DNA of 21,725 nt from Treponema sp. UBA1233 (GTDB lineage: Bacteria; Spirochaetota; Spirochaetia; Treponematales; Treponemataceae), in assembly GCA_002309305.1 (NCBI GenBank), contig DBWR01000008.1:4573-26297 (forward strand). The letters are read 5' to 3'. The position numbers were made by a program, and so were the translations under genes. The notes under the pieces were generated by a model, which saw only the letters and a list, made by a program, of their open reading frames with translations, was not told where the DNA came from and ran no database searches. Positions 1 to 7,233 of the stretch are shown one piece after another (position 1 is the stretch's first letter; every line of letters starts with the position of its first letter).

Positions 1-138
1 CGCAATGCAGACCAGATTGTCGTAATAGACAAGGGCCGCATCGCAGAACAGGGCAAGCATGAGGAACTGGTAAAACTTGGTGGAATATACTCAAGGTTTA
101 TAGATTCCCGCAAGGAAGCTGTAAGCTGGAAATTGTAG
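1..138 (+). CDS. C-terminal end of an ABC exporter ATPase (5'-truncated)
   Basis: Frame 1 is open from the first base and encodes 45 residues before TAG at 136-138. The visible segment (ADQIVVIDKGRIAEQGKHEEL, then GGIYSRF, shown in pieces) is the typical end of an ABC nucleotide-binding domain of the MsbA/MdlB exporter type: the D-loop/H-loop part lies before the window, and this is the 'I-V-V-I-D-x-G-x-I-x-E-x-G-x-H-x-E-L' strand-helix segment followed by the short 'G-x-Y' tail. The substrate cannot be inferred because the membrane domain is outside the window. A repeat element begins 22 bases after the stop. Confidence 0.75.
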   Translation, partial: RNADQIVVIDKGRIAEQGKHEELVKLGGIYSRFIDSRKEAVSWKL

Positions 139-160
139 TCCTAATAAACCTCCCAAATTC

Positions 161-347
161 AGTGGGGCTGTCTAAAAAGCATTGTCATGTTGAGCTTGAT
201 GGCCTTCGGCGGCTTCGCACAGCATCTACACCTTAGATTCCGGGTCAAGCCCGGAATGACGTTCACCGTCATGCTGAACTTGATTCAGCATCTTAACATG
301 CAAGTCCTGAATGACACTGCTTTACAAACTTAATGGACAACCCCACT
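161..347. repeat. MITE-like composite palindromic repeat (copy A)
   Basis: The ends are inverted: AGTGGGGCTGTCTA at 161-174 and its near complement ending CCCCACT at 347 match in 12 of 14 positions. Inside are nested palindromes: ATTCCGGG-tcaag-CCCGGAAT around 237-257 and GTCATGCTGAA...TTCAGCATC at 268-292. The stretch 268-304 is repeated exactly (reverse complement) twice in copy B downstream of nifH. No ORF lies inside, so this looks like a non-autonomous, transposase-dependent element. No clear target-site duplication was seen. It fills most of the 139-392 intergenic space. Confidence 0.7.
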
Positions 348-357
348 TTCTTTTCCC

Positions 358-386
358 TTGTTTTAATGTTCTTTCGCTGATATAAT
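358..386 (+). promoter_or_regulatory. Promoter of cls, predicted leaderless
   Basis: TTGTTT at 358-363, 17-base spacer, perfect TATAAT at 381-386. Only six bases separate the -10 from the ATG at 393, so transcription should start at or within a base or two of the start codon. No Shine-Dalgarno precedes the ATG. Confidence 0.65.
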
Positions 387-392
387 CAAAAC

Positions 393-2009
393 ATGACGGA
401 CATCAAAAAGTTTGACATCACTGAATCGCTGGTAAAAAACAAGAAACTCAAAAAAGTTGCAAACAGGGTCATGTTCAGCAGGCTTGCGTTAATCCTTCTT
501 TTGCTCTTTGCCCAGATTTTGATTTTTTGTCTGTTCCTCTTCCGTCTGAATAAGAGTTTTGAAATCTACTTGGGAAGCAGCCTTACAATTTCTTTTGTCT
601 TTATGGTTTATCTTTCCAACTGTGGTGGCAAAAACGAATTCAAAATTGCATGGGTTCTTCCTCTGGTGGTGTTCCCGCTTTTTGGTATTTCCGCATATCT
701 TATCTATCACGTAAACATTGGCGCATTCAGGATGAAGCACAACCTTGCCAAGGTAAAGGAAATCACTTCCAAATATTGCATGAAAGAAGAAGATGCGAAC
801 AAGGTGCTAAAATCGTTTCCTGAGGCAAAGGGAATTGGTCTTTATCTGAACAGGTTTGCGGCCTGCTCTCCACATGTCGGCAATAAGATTTCATATTTTC
901 CAACCGGAGAATCATGTTCACCAAAACTGATGCAGGATGTCGAAGAAGCAAAGTCATTCATCTTTTTGGAATTCTTTATCATCCACATTGACGAATCATG
1001 GCTCAATCTCGTGAACCTTCTGGAGAAAAAAAGCGAACAGGGTGTGGAAGTGCGCGTGATGTTCGATTCGTTTGGTTCAATCATCATTTCTTCGCGCTCA
1101 TACAAGAAATATCTTGAATCAAAGGGAATAAAGTCACTTAACTTTTCACCTATGACTCCGTTCTTTTCAACAAGGATGAACAACCGTGACCACCGAAAGA
1201 TAATTGTAATCGATGGAAAAATCTGTTACACGGGAGGCCTTAACATTGCCAATGAATATTTCAACATAGGAAAAAACCGTTTTGAATATTGGAAGGACAA
1301 TGCAGTTAGAATTGAAGGATCTGCGGCACAAAACCTGACGACCCTGTTCTTGCAGACATGGAACATTTACACGGATAAAAACGACAAATACGAACAATAC
1401 ATTTTGGGGGCAGGCGGATTCAATAACGGTCAAAAATTGATTGAAGCTGGGCAGCCTCAGGATGGTCTTGTCATTCCTTATGGAGATGATGCCTTTAACA
1501 ACATCGATATTGCCGAAGATGTTTACTACTACATCATTGAAAACGCAAAGGAATACCTTTACATCACAAGCCCCTATGTCGTTCTGGACAATCACCTTTT
1601 GGAAAGCCTGATCTTTGCCGCACGACGGGGAGTAAGGGTAAACCTCATAGTACCAACACGGCCGGATCATCTGATTACCTTTTGTGTGGGAAAAATCTTC
1701 CTCAAGACGCTTATGGAAAACGGAGCGAAAATCTATCTGTACAACAAGGGTTTTATTCATGCAAAAACTTTTGTAAGCGACGACAAATATGCCACGGTGG
1801 GTTCAATCAACCTGGATTACAGAAGCCTTTTTCATCATTTTGAATGTGGCGCTTTCATCCATCAGAATCCTGTGATTATGGAAATAAAGTCAGATTTTGA
1901 GGAAACCCTAAAAGACTGCACCCTGATGACGGCACAAAACTACAAGGCAATACCATGGTATTATCGTTTGACCGGAAGGATATTCAAAATAATAGCACCC
2001 CTGATTTAA
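393..2009 (+). CDS. cls: Cardiolipin synthase (phospholipase D superfamily)
   Basis: The 538-residue protein has hydrophobic helices near residues 28-50, 60-75 and 85-105, followed by two PLDc domains. The two HKD motifs are intact: H267-K269-D274 in DHRKIIVIDGK, and H456-K458-D463 in HAKTFVSDDK, each followed by the usual Gly-Ser/Gly-Gly and Asn (GGLNIANEY; GSINLDYRS). Family knowledge: such enzymes are membrane bound and join two phosphatidylglycerol molecules to cardiolipin and glycerol (or use phosphatidylethanolamine in ClsC types). Length fits bacterial Cls with N-terminal membrane anchors (about 480-540). The start at 393 has no Shine-Dalgarno but sits 6 bases after a perfect -10; a downstream Met at 471 would remove 26 polar residues and is less likely. 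Confidence 0.9.
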   Translation: MTDIKKFDITESLVKNKKLKKVANRVMFSRLALILLLLFAQILIFCLFLFRLNKSFEIYLGSSLTISFVFMVYLSNCGGKNEFKIAWVLPLVVFPLFGISAYLIYHVNIGAFRMKHNLAKVKEITSKYCMKEEDANKVLKSFPEAKGIGLYLNRFAACSPHVGNKISYFPTGESCSPKLMQDVEEAKSFIFLEFFIIHIDESWLNLVNLLEKKSEQGVEVRVMFDSFGSIIISSRSYKKYLESKGIKSLNFSPMTPFFSTRMNNRDHRKIIVIDGKICYTGGLNIANEYFNIGKNRFEYWKDNAVRIEGSAAQNLTTLFLQTWNIYTDKNDKYEQYILGAGGFNNGQKLIEAGQPQDGLVIPYGDDAFNNIDIAEDVYYYIIENAKEYLYITSPYVVLDNHLLESLIFAARRGVRVNLIVPTRPDHLITFCVGKIFLKTLMENGAKIYLYNKGFIHAKTFVSDDKYATVGSINLDYRSLFHHFECGAFIHQNPVIMEIKSDFEETLKDCTLMTAQNYKAIPWYYRLTGRIFKIIAPLI

Positions 2010-2033
2010 TTCCCACGTAAAAAAATTTGCCTA

Positions 2034-2062
2034 TTGTCGCGGTAAAACAAAATCAATATAAT
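2034..2062 (+). promoter_or_regulatory. Promoter of the DUF998 gene, predicted leaderless
   Basis: TTGTCG at 2034-2039, 17-base spacer, TATAAT at 2057-2062, then six bases to ATG 2069. The geometry is identical to the cls promoter and decides the start codon of the next gene. No Shine-Dalgarno is present. Confidence 0.6.
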
Positions 2063-2068
2063 TATTCC

Positions 2069-2707
2069 ATGAATGTTTTATACAAGTTTGGCTGGTACTT
2101 TTTGATTATCGCGATGATTGGTGATATTGCCGTATCATTCATCCTTCCGTTGTTTTATAGTGGCTACAGTCCCATGAAAATGTCCATCAGTGCCCTGGGT
2201 AATCCCAAAAGCCCGGTCCGCATTCCATTCAATTTGTGGATGCTGATTGAAGGCGTTTTGTTTTTGCTTGCCCTGCCTGTTTTGTACAGGAATTACATTC
2301 AACATTCACATCTTAATACATGGCTCCTGATTGTCTTTGTCGCGATCTTTGCTGTGGGAGCGTGCATCTTTACATGTTTCTTTAGCGTAAATGAATCAAA
2401 AGAAGTCGTTACCCTAGCGTCCAAAATTCATGGGGCAGGTTCCACAATTGGCTTCATGCTGTTTCTCTTTGTTCCCCTTATTGCGGCCATCCTTTCGTTC
2501 AAGTGTGGTGAGGGTGCCAACGGAATAATCTCTATCGTGTGCTTTGTAATTTCACTTTTTTTCTTTGTGCTCTTTGTCATGTCGGACAAGGAAGAATTCA
2601 AGAATACCTTCATCAACAATGAGGGCTTGTGGCAGAGGCTTAACCTTATCTTCATGTACCTGCCTCTGGTTATAATCGCATTTGAAAAAATCTTCAGCAT
2701 AAAATAA
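2069..2707 (+). CDS. DUF998 family multi-pass membrane protein
   Basis: About 212 residues from ATG 2069 (MNVLYKFGWYFL). The reading frame is open further upstream to a TTG at 2027, but that region contains the promoter, so ATG 2069 is preferred. Six or so hydrophobic segments span the whole length (roughly residues 8-30, 55-75, 85-108, 122-145, 153-173, 190-208). The pattern of an early 'SALGNPKSP' loop after the first helix, followed by 'HGAGSTIGF' in the middle, is characteristic of DUF998 proteins, whose function is unknown. It ends 14 bases before the ZIP transporter start, so the two genes may be cotranscribed. Confidence 0.7.
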   Translation: MNVLYKFGWYFLIIAMIGDIAVSFILPLFYSGYSPMKMSISALGNPKSPVRIPFNLWMLIEGVLFLLALPVLYRNYIQHSHLNTWLLIVFVAIFAVGACIFTCFFSVNESKEVVTLASKIHGAGSTIGFMLFLFVPLIAAILSFKCGEGANGIISIVCFVISLFFFVLFVMSDKEEFKNTFINNEGLWQRLNLIFMYLPLVIIAFEKIFSIK

Positions 2708-2721
2708 GGGGAAGGACTCAG

Positions 2722-3501
2722 ATGAATTATATAATAGCAAAAGGACTTTTAATTCCGTTTCTTGGTACAGCACTTGGTTCCGCGCTTGTGTTCTTTATGA
2801 AGAGGGAACTTAACAACACCGTGCAGAAAATGCTTTCTGGATTTGCCGCCGGAGTCATGGTGGCCGCTTCGGTGTGGAGCCTCTTGATTCCTTCCATGGA
2901 GATGGCGTCGGATATGGGAAAGCTTGCGTTTATTCCTGCCGTTGTTGGATTTTGTCTGGGCATGATATTCCTCCTGATTTTGGACAAAACCGTTCCCCAC
3001 ATGCACTTGGATGAAACACAAGAAGGTCCTAAAAGCAAACTGCAGAAAACGACGATGATGGTGCTTGCCGTAACGCTCCACAACATACCGGAGGGAATGG
3101 CGGTCGGCATCCTGTATGCGGGATGGGCTTCCGGTTCTGCGCAGATTACGGAGGCCGGTGCCCTCTCTCTTGCCCTTGGAATTGCAATCCAGAATTTTCC
3201 TGAGGGTGCAATCATTTCCATGCCCCTTCATTCAAGAGGTCTGTCAAAGGGAAAGTCATGCTGGTATGGAATCCTGTCCGGCATAGTCGAGCCTGTGGCA
3301 GGCCTTTTGACGATACTTCTTGCAAGCCTTGTCATGCCCGTGCTCCCCTATTTCCTGAGTTTTGCGGCAGGTGCAATGATTTACGTCGTTGTGGAAGAAC
3401 TGGTTCCAGAGATGGCAGAAGGAGAACATTCCAACTGGGGAACAATCACATTCATGCTCGGTTTTGCCCTGATGATGGTTCTGGATGTGGCTCTGGGGTA
3501 A
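2722..3501 (+). CDS. ZIP family divalent metal transporter
   Basis: 259 residues with eight predicted membrane segments. The two signature metal-binding helices are present: HNIPEGMAVG (H120, E124) in TM4 and QNFPEGAIIS (N158, E161) in TM5, with the usual His-rich short loop (PHMHLDET, residues 92-99) between TM3 and TM4. ZIP proteins of this bacterial ZupT/gufA-like size import Zn2+ and sometimes Fe2+ or Mn2+ into the cytoplasm. An extended Shine-Dalgarno (GGGGAAGGA, about 2708-2716) precedes ATG 2722. It is convergent with the dipeptidase gene, with only 18 bases between stops. The exact metal cannot be told from sequence. Confidence 0.88.
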   Translation: MNYIIAKGLLIPFLGTALGSALVFFMKRELNNTVQKMLSGFAAGVMVAASVWSLLIPSMEMASDMGKLAFIPAVVGFCLGMIFLLILDKTVPHMHLDETQEGPKSKLQKTTMMVLAVTLHNIPEGMAVGILYAGWASGSAQITEAGALSLALGIAIQNFPEGAIISMPLHSRGLSKGKSCWYGILSGIVEPVAGLLTILLASLVMPVLPYFLSFAAGAMIYVVVEELVPEMAEGEHSNWGTITFMLGFALMMVLDVALG

Positions 3502-3519
3502 AGCTGGACCTGTGGATTT

Positions 3520-4170
3520 TCATTTCCTTAGCAGATAGCTTGATGATACCGGGAATTCAAAATACGTGTCGGGGTAGGGTTCATCCTTGAGGGTAAAGTG
3601 CCACCATTCGCAGTCCAATGGTTCAAATCCGTTACGCACCATCACCTTTTGAAGCATCATCCTGTTGTCATACTGTTCTGCTGTAATTCCCCTGTAATCT
3701 GGATGTGATTTTTCGCTAAAGAGGTCAAATGGACTTCCCATGTCAATTTCACGTCCGCTCGTCATGTCCAAAAGGGTCAGATCCACCGTGCTTCCCCGGC
3801 TGTGGCTCGAACGCTTTGCAATGTATCCCAGTTTGAATAGATCCTGTTTTTCCAAATCCGGGTAAAAATACGGCTTCATGCGTATGTCCTGGTCCTCTAT
3901 TCCCCATAGCGTGAATTGTGTTACGGCACTTACCGGTCTGTATGCGTCATAGATTTTCAAGCGGTAACCCTGGACAATCAATTCGTTGCTCGCAGATTTC
4001 AGGGCACGGGCGGCTTCTTTTGTCAGCAGTGCACAGGGCTCTTCGTAACCGTCTATCCTGTCGCCCACAAAATTGTATGTAGAATAATAGCGTATCTCCT
4101 GTACGATTTGAGGAATGAAATCCGCAAGCAGAACAAAGCCTGAACAGTCAGAGGGGAGTTTTTCGGACAT
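3520..4170 (-). CDS. D-alanyl-D-alanine dipeptidase (VanX/DdpX family)
   Basis: 216 residues, the usual size of the peptidase M15D family. The zinc site is intact: SxHxxGxxxD with H123 and D130 (SSHSRGSTVD), and E188-W-W-H191 (CEWWHF), where Glu is the catalytic base and His the third zinc ligand. R78 in YDAYRP matches the transition-state Arg of VanX. The enzyme hydrolyses free D-Ala-D-Ala; in the absence of VanH/VanA neighbours it most likely serves cell-wall dipeptide recycling, as DdpX does, rather than glycopeptide resistance. No signal peptide is visible, so it should be cytoplasmic. AGGAG lies six bases before the ATG (reverse strand 4181-4177). Confidence 0.87.
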   Translation of the reverse strand: MSEKLPSDCSGFVLLADFIPQIVQEIRYYSTYNFVGDRIDGYEEPCALLTKEAARALKSASNELIVQGYRLKIYDAYRPVSAVTQFTLWGIEDQDIRMKPYFYPDLEKQDLFKLGYIAKRSSHSRGSTVDLTLLDMTSGREIDMGSPFDLFSEKSHPDYRGITAEQYDNRMMLQKVMVRNGFEPLDCEWWHFTLKDEPYPDTYFEFPVSSSYLLRK

Positions 4171-4209
4171 TCTTTTCTCCTATTTTTTGAAGCCATAAGG
4201 ACTCATAAC

Positions 4210-4238
4210 ATAATAAAGCTATTTCATGCCTTCTTCAA
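4210..4238 (-). promoter_or_regulatory. Putative promoter of the dipeptidase gene
   Basis: Read on the minus strand: TTGAAG (4238-4233), 17-base spacer, TATTAT (4215-4210). It is divergent from, but does not overlap, the nifB promoter starting at 4274. Confidence 0.45.
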
Positions 4239-4273
4239 GACTTTCATTCAGGACAAAAAAATATTTGCATAAA

Positions 4274-4292
4274 ACCTATTGACATGATAGGA
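4274..4292 (+). promoter_or_regulatory. Operator 1a (19-bp dyad over the nifB -35)
   Basis: A-CCTAT-TGACATG-ATAGG-A: 5-base inverted arms with a 7-base spacer. The TTGACA -35 hexamer lies inside it, so binding should block RNA polymerase. Five further copies with the same 7-base spacer occur at the nifB, nifH, binding-protein and permease promoters. Confidence 0.75.
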
Positions 4293-4307
4293 AATATCGT
4301 GTATTTT
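4279..4307 (+). promoter_or_regulatory. nifB-nifX promoter
   Basis: Consensus TTGACA at 4279-4284, 17-base spacer, TATTTT at 4302-4307; start expected near 4314. It is flanked and overlapped by two operator dyads whose centres are 36 bases apart. No sigma-54 (GG-N10-GC) element is visible, unlike classical nif promoters. Confidence 0.7.
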
Positions 4308-4309
4308 TA

Positions 4310-4328
4310 ACCTATTAAACTAGTAGGT
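4310..4328 (+). promoter_or_regulatory. Operator 1b (19-bp dyad at the nifB start site)
   Basis: A-CCTAT-TAAACTA-GTAGG-T, covering the predicted transcription start. Same spacing and half-sites as operator 1a. Confidence 0.75.
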
Positions 4329-4364
4329 AATTAAATCAATCAAGTTGAATTAATGGGAGTTTTT

Positions 4365-5243
4365 ATGTCAAAGAGTTTTTCTGAATTAAAGGAAAATCAC
4401 CCATGTTTCGCAAGCGGAAAGGCAACATCCGGACGCATACATTTGCCTGTGTGCCCCGGTTGCAACATTGCATGCCGTTTTTGCGAGCGCAGCTTGAATG
4501 ACGATGAAAACAGGCCTGGGGTGACTTCGCGTGTGTTAAAGCCGGAAGAAACGGTTCCCCTCATAAAGAAGGCCCTGGAAATCAGTCCGGAAATCAAAGT
4601 GGCGGGAATTGCGGGTCCGGGTGACACCCTTGCAAGTGACAATGCACTAAAGACATTCAATCTGATAGGCCGTGAATTCCCCGAACTCATCAAGTGCATG
4701 AGCACAAACGGTCTCCTCCTGGCCGAACGTGCCGACGAAATCATCAGGGTTGGAATCGACAGCCTTACGGTTACGGTAAACGCCGTGGATCCGGATATCG
4801 AAGCCCAGCTCAACGACTACATCATCTGGCATGGAAAAAAGATAGAGGGAGTTGAAGGAGCCAGAATCCTCATAGAAAACCAGCTGGAAGGAATCAGGAA
4901 AATCTCCGCCGCAGGAATCACAATCAAGGTGAACACAGTCCTTGTTCCACGCATCAACGGAGAACACATCGCGGAAATAGCAAAAACCGTAGCCAAAGCG
5001 GGTGCAAAACGCTACAACATCATTCCGCTCATTCCCACGGCAAAACTCAAGGACGAACCGGCCCCCACATGTCTGGAAATCCACGCAGCAAGGGCCTCAG
5101 CAATGCCGTACATCGAACTTTTCCTGCACTGCAACCACTGCCGCGCCGATGCCGTTGGAGTTCCGGGACGCACAGAATTCTCAAAGGCTCTTTACGCAAA
5201 CTTCGGCACGGGAGAAGTAAAGGAGAATTTCTCGCATGGCTGA
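4365..5243 (+). CDS. nifB: NifB-type radical SAM protein (nitrogenase-like cofactor precursor synthase)
   Basis: 292 residues from ATG 4365, chosen because GGGAG at 4355-4359 precedes it; the in-frame ATG at 4353 has no ribosome site. NifB signatures seen: HPCF (12-15), the radical SAM cluster motif C33-x3-C37-x2-C40 in CPGCNIACRFC, ENRPGV, AGPGDTLA (the SAM-binding Gly-rich loop), and the C-terminal C256-x2-C259-RADAVG. Family role: SAM-dependent carbide insertion and fusion of two Fe4S4 clusters to NifB-co (L-cluster), the precursor of FeMo-co and related cofactors. There is no C-terminal NifX fusion; instead nifX overlaps its end by 8 bases. The minimal architecture resembles archaeal/clostridial NifB and the MarB-type proteins of alternative reductases. 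Which cofactor it supplies cannot be decided here. Confidence 0.88.
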   Translation: MSKSFSELKENHPCFASGKATSGRIHLPVCPGCNIACRFCERSLNDDENRPGVTSRVLKPEETVPLIKKALEISPEIKVAGIAGPGDTLASDNALKTFNLIGREFPELIKCMSTNGLLLAERADEIIRVGIDSLTVTVNAVDPDIEAQLNDYIIWHGKKIEGVEGARILIENQLEGIRKISAAGITIKVNTVLVPRINGEHIAEIAKTVAKAGAKRYNIIPLIPTAKLKDEPAPTCLEIHAARASAMPYIELFLHCNHCRADAVGVPGRTEFSKALYANFGTGEVKENFSHG

Positions 5244-5604
5244 TACCAAATCCAAAACATACAGAATCGCAGTTGCCTCAACAGACGGAGAGACCGTCAA
5301 CCAGCACTATGGCAGGGCGACAAAGTTTTACATATATTCAATGGACGACGAGGAAGGCTACGACCTTGTGGAAGAACGCAATGTGGAGCCAGTCTGCATG
5401 GAAGGTTCACACGTTGTCTCAAAGATGGAACAAAGCGTACTCAGGTTCACTGACTGTCGCTACATCGTGGTTTCACGCCTTGGTAGTGCCGCAGGTGCCG
5501 CCCTCAGTGCAGGGGGAATCACGGCAATGGAACTTCCCGGTACGATTGACGAGGCCATCCTCAGCGTATGGAAGTACAACCGCGTACAGGGACTTTTCAG
5601 CTGA
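5236..5604 (+). CDS. NifX/NafY-like dinitrogenase iron-molybdenum cofactor-binding protein
   Basis: 122 residues. The fold signature of the Nitro_FeMo-Co family is visible: RIAVASTDGETVNQHYGRA (residues 10-28, strand, then the His-Tyr-Gly cofactor-binding loop), FYIYS, the CRYIVVSRLGSAAGAAL segment (74-90) and the GTIDEAI helix near the end. Proteins of this family bind NifB-co or late cofactor and pass it on. Cys54 and Cys74 may take part. The ATG overlaps the nifB stop by 8 bases and has AGGAG at 5221-5225, so it is translationally coupled to nifB and very likely handles NifB's product. Stop at 5602-5604 is followed directly by the nifH promoter region. Confidence 0.8.
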   Translation: MADTKSKTYRIAVASTDGETVNQHYGRATKFYIYSMDDEEGYDLVEERNVEPVCMEGSHVVSKMEQSVLRFTDCRYIVVSRLGSAAGAALSAGGITAMELPGTIDEAILSVWKYNRVQGLFS

Positions 5605-5633
5605 CATGAGGATTTTGTAATTTTTTTTATAAA

Positions 5634-5652
5634 ACCTATTGACATAGTAGGT
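5634..5652 (+). promoter_or_regulatory. Operator 2a (dyad over the nifH -35)
   Basis: A-CCTAT-TGACATA-GTAGG-T, almost identical to operator 1a and likewise containing the -35 hexamer TTGACA. Confidence 0.75.
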
Positions 5653-5667
5653 TATTATCATTATATT
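5639..5667 (+). promoter_or_regulatory. nifH promoter
   Basis: TTGACA at 5639-5644, 17-base spacer, TATATT at 5662-5667, start expected near 5674. Same design as the nifB promoter, with operators over the -35 and over the start site (centres 40 bases apart). Confidence 0.72.
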
Positions 5668-5673
5668 GATATT

Positions 5674-5692
5674 GCCTACCGACCTAATAGGT
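5674..5692 (+). promoter_or_regulatory. Operator 2b (dyad at the nifH start site)
   Basis: G-CCTAC-CGACCTA-ATAGG-T; seven-base spacer conserved. A shorter nested palindrome ACCTA-a-TAGGT lies at 5682-5692. Confidence 0.7.
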
Positions 5693-5729
5693 ATTTAATC
5701 AGGCCGACAGGGTCATAAAGGAGCACATA

Positions 5730-6581
5730 ATGGCAGAGATCAGACAGATTGCAATTTACGGAAAGGGTGGAATCGGAAAATCCACAACGACGCAGAACTT
5801 GACTGCAGGACTTGTTGAACACGGAAAAAAGGTTATGGTAGTTGGCTGTGATCCAAAGGCAGACTCAACACGCCTCCTCTTGGGTGGACTTGCACAGAAG
5901 ACAGTACTCGACACAATCCGTGACGAAGGCGAAAACATAGAACTGGACCGCATCATGAGGACAGGCTTTGGCGGAACACGCTGCGTTGAATCAGGAGGAC
6001 CGGAGCCGGGAGTTGGATGTGCAGGCCGCGGAATCATAACTTCAATCAGCATGCTCGAAAACCTTGGGGCATACACCGATGACCTGGACTTTGTTTTCTA
6101 TGACGTTCTTGGTGACGTAGTTTGCGGTGGTTTTGCAATGCCAATCCGCGAGGGAAAAGCAAAGGAAATCTATATCGTTGCCTCAGGAGAAATGATGGCC
6201 CTCTATGCCGCCAACAATATTGCAAAGGGAATCAGCCGTTATGCAAAGGCAGGTGGAGTACGTCTTGGAGGAATCATCTGCAACAGCCGCAACGTAGACC
6301 GCGAGCTTGATTTGCTCCGTGCATTCAGCAAGGAATTGGGAACCCAGCTTTTGTATTTTGTTCCCCGTGACAACATCGTTCAGCGTGCCGAAATCAACCG
6401 CAAGACCGTTATCGAATACAAGCCTGATTCAGCTCAGGCACAGGAATACCGTAACCTTGCAGAAGCCGTAATCAACAATACGACATTTACAATTCCAACG
6501 CCAATGACACAGGACCGTCTGGAGGAAATTCTTCTTGAATACGGCCTTATGGATGCAATTGAGGACGACTACAAGATTTAA
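5730..6581 (+). CDS. nifH: NifH-type nitrogenase reductase (Fe protein homologue)
   Basis: 283 residues, close to canonical NifH length. Seen: P-loop GKGGIGKST (11-19), switch I GCDPKADSTR (39-48), ESGGPEPGVGCAGRG with cluster ligand C97 and R100 (the Arg that DraT ADP-ribosylates in classical NifH), and switch II DVLGDVVCGGFAMP with cluster ligand C132. C97 and C132 fall at the same numbers as in Azotobacter NifH. The protein should form a dimer bridged by one [4Fe-4S] and deliver electrons with ATP hydrolysis to a NifDK-type partner. AAAGGAG at 5717-5723 supports the start. Oddity: no nifDK partner in the window; transcript continues toward nifX2 and a PLP enzyme. Alternatives are the reductase of a nitrogenase-like enzyme (MarH, NflH/CfbC); BchL/ChlL is less likely given NifB and NifX. 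Confidence 0.93.
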   Translation: MAEIRQIAIYGKGGIGKSTTTQNLTAGLVEHGKKVMVVGCDPKADSTRLLLGGLAQKTVLDTIRDEGENIELDRIMRTGFGGTRCVESGGPEPGVGCAGRGIITSISMLENLGAYTDDLDFVFYDVLGDVVCGGFAMPIREGKAKEIYIVASGEMMALYAANNIAKGISRYAKAGGVRLGGIICNSRNVDRELDLLRAFSKELGTQLLYFVPRDNIVQRAEINRKTVIEYKPDSAQAQEYRNLAEAVINNTTFTIPTPMTQDRLEEILLEYGLMDAIEDDYKI

Positions 6582-6584
6582 AAG

Positions 6585-6775
6585 GGCTATCCATTAGGGT
6601 TGTAAAAAAAGTGTCATTCCGGGCTTGCATGTTAAGATGCTGAATCAAGTTCAGCATGACGGCGAACGTCATTCCGGGCTTGACCCGGAATCCAGAGCTT
6701 GCATGTTAAGATGCTGAATCAAGTTCAGCATGACAGTTGATAAGTTCGGCATGACATTTTTTAGACAATTCCTAT
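6585..6775. repeat. MITE-like composite palindromic repeat (copy B) between nifH and nifX2
   Basis: Contains an exact 38-base direct repeat (6623-6660 and 6697-6734), each forming a hairpin ATGCTGAA-tcaag-TTCAGCAT, and between them ATTCCGGG-cttga-CCCGGAAT (about 6671-6692). Its outer sequences align with copy A (left: G-TTGTAAA..AGTGTCATTC; right: TGACATTTTTTAGACAA), although the terminal GTGGGG has decayed. It fills most of the 209-base gap 6582-6790. As transcribed RNA it would be a string of hairpins that could cap the nifH message or attenuate nifX2. Confidence 0.75.
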
Positions 6776-6790
6776 GCCCAGGAGTATCCT

Positions 6791-7216
6791 ATGGGAATAA
6801 AGGTTGCAATAGCATCATCTGACGGAATAAACATAGACCTTCACTTTGGCCAGGCAAAACAGTTCGCAATCTATGAACTGGAAAGCGGCCATTTTGCATT
6901 TCTGGAAAACCGTGATGCCCCAAATTCTGAAGAGGCCTCAGATGACACTTCTCCCAGGGGTTCAGGATGCGGCGGTGGTTTTGGCGGCGGATGCGGAGGC
7001 TGCGGTGGAGGAAACGGCTGTGGCAGTTCGGGAGGTCCTGCGTCTCCTCGTGTGGAACTTCTTTTGGACTGCCGTTCCATCGTTGCAGCACAGATCGGCC
7101 AGAATGTCCGCCGCCAGTTTGAACGGAATGCAGTAAGCGTGTTCGACATAGAGCTCCCAATCCAGGAGGCACTGGAAAAACTTGCCGCATATTATACAAA
7201 GTTTGAAGAAAACTAA
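6791..7216 (+). CDS. NifX-type cofactor-binding protein with Cys/Gly-rich insertion
   Basis: 141 residues. The N-terminal half has the family pattern VAIASSDGINIDLHFGQA (5-22; His18-Phe-Gly loop) and FAIYEL; the C-terminal half has RVELLLDCRSIVAAQIG and the ELPIQEALEKL helix. Between them (about residues 57-83) is a low-complexity loop of Gly with Cys60, Cys68, Cys71 and Cys77; Cys94 follows in the core. Such a loop is absent from the other NifX-type protein at 5236-5604 and suggests a flexible metal- or Fe-S-binding arm. Strong AGGAG at 6780-6784, six bases before ATG. It lies after repeat copy B and 17 bases ahead of the PLP enzyme, probably in the nifH transcript or expressed from read-through. 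No promoter of its own was recognised. Confidence 0.78.
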   Translation: MGIKVAIASSDGINIDLHFGQAKQFAIYELESGHFAFLENRDAPNSEEASDDTSPRGSGCGGGFGGGCGGCGGGNGCGSSGGPASPRVELLLDCRSIVAAQIGQNVRRQFERNAVSVFDIELPIQEALEKLAAYYTKFEEN

Positions 7217-7233
7217 ATCTGGGGTTGCCTGAT

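Noticed and set aside
139..392. Riboswitch or small RNA upstream of cls
   Set aside because: The structure is explained by the dispersed repeat, and cls has its own promoter immediately before its ATG.
3520..4170. Vancomycin-resistance cluster
   Set aside because: Only the VanX-type dipeptidase is present; no VanH, VanA/B ligase, VanR or VanS. A recycling role is more likely.
4270..5700. Fur, FNR or NifA/sigma-54 control of the nif promoters
   Set aside because: No TTGAT-N4-ATCAA, GATAATGAT-type or GG-N10-GC / TGT-N10-ACA elements were found; the promoters are sigma-70-like with the CCTAY dyads.
5730..6581. BchL/ChlL (protochlorophyllide reductase) instead of NifH
   Set aside because: NifB and NifX neighbours, GVGCAGRG with R100 and the MALYAANNI segment are NifH-like, and no photosynthesis gene is present.
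6585..6775. CRISPR array from the repeated 38-base unit
   Set aside because: Only two copies, each itself a hairpin and related to dispersed repeats elsewhere; no spacer regularity and no cas genes.
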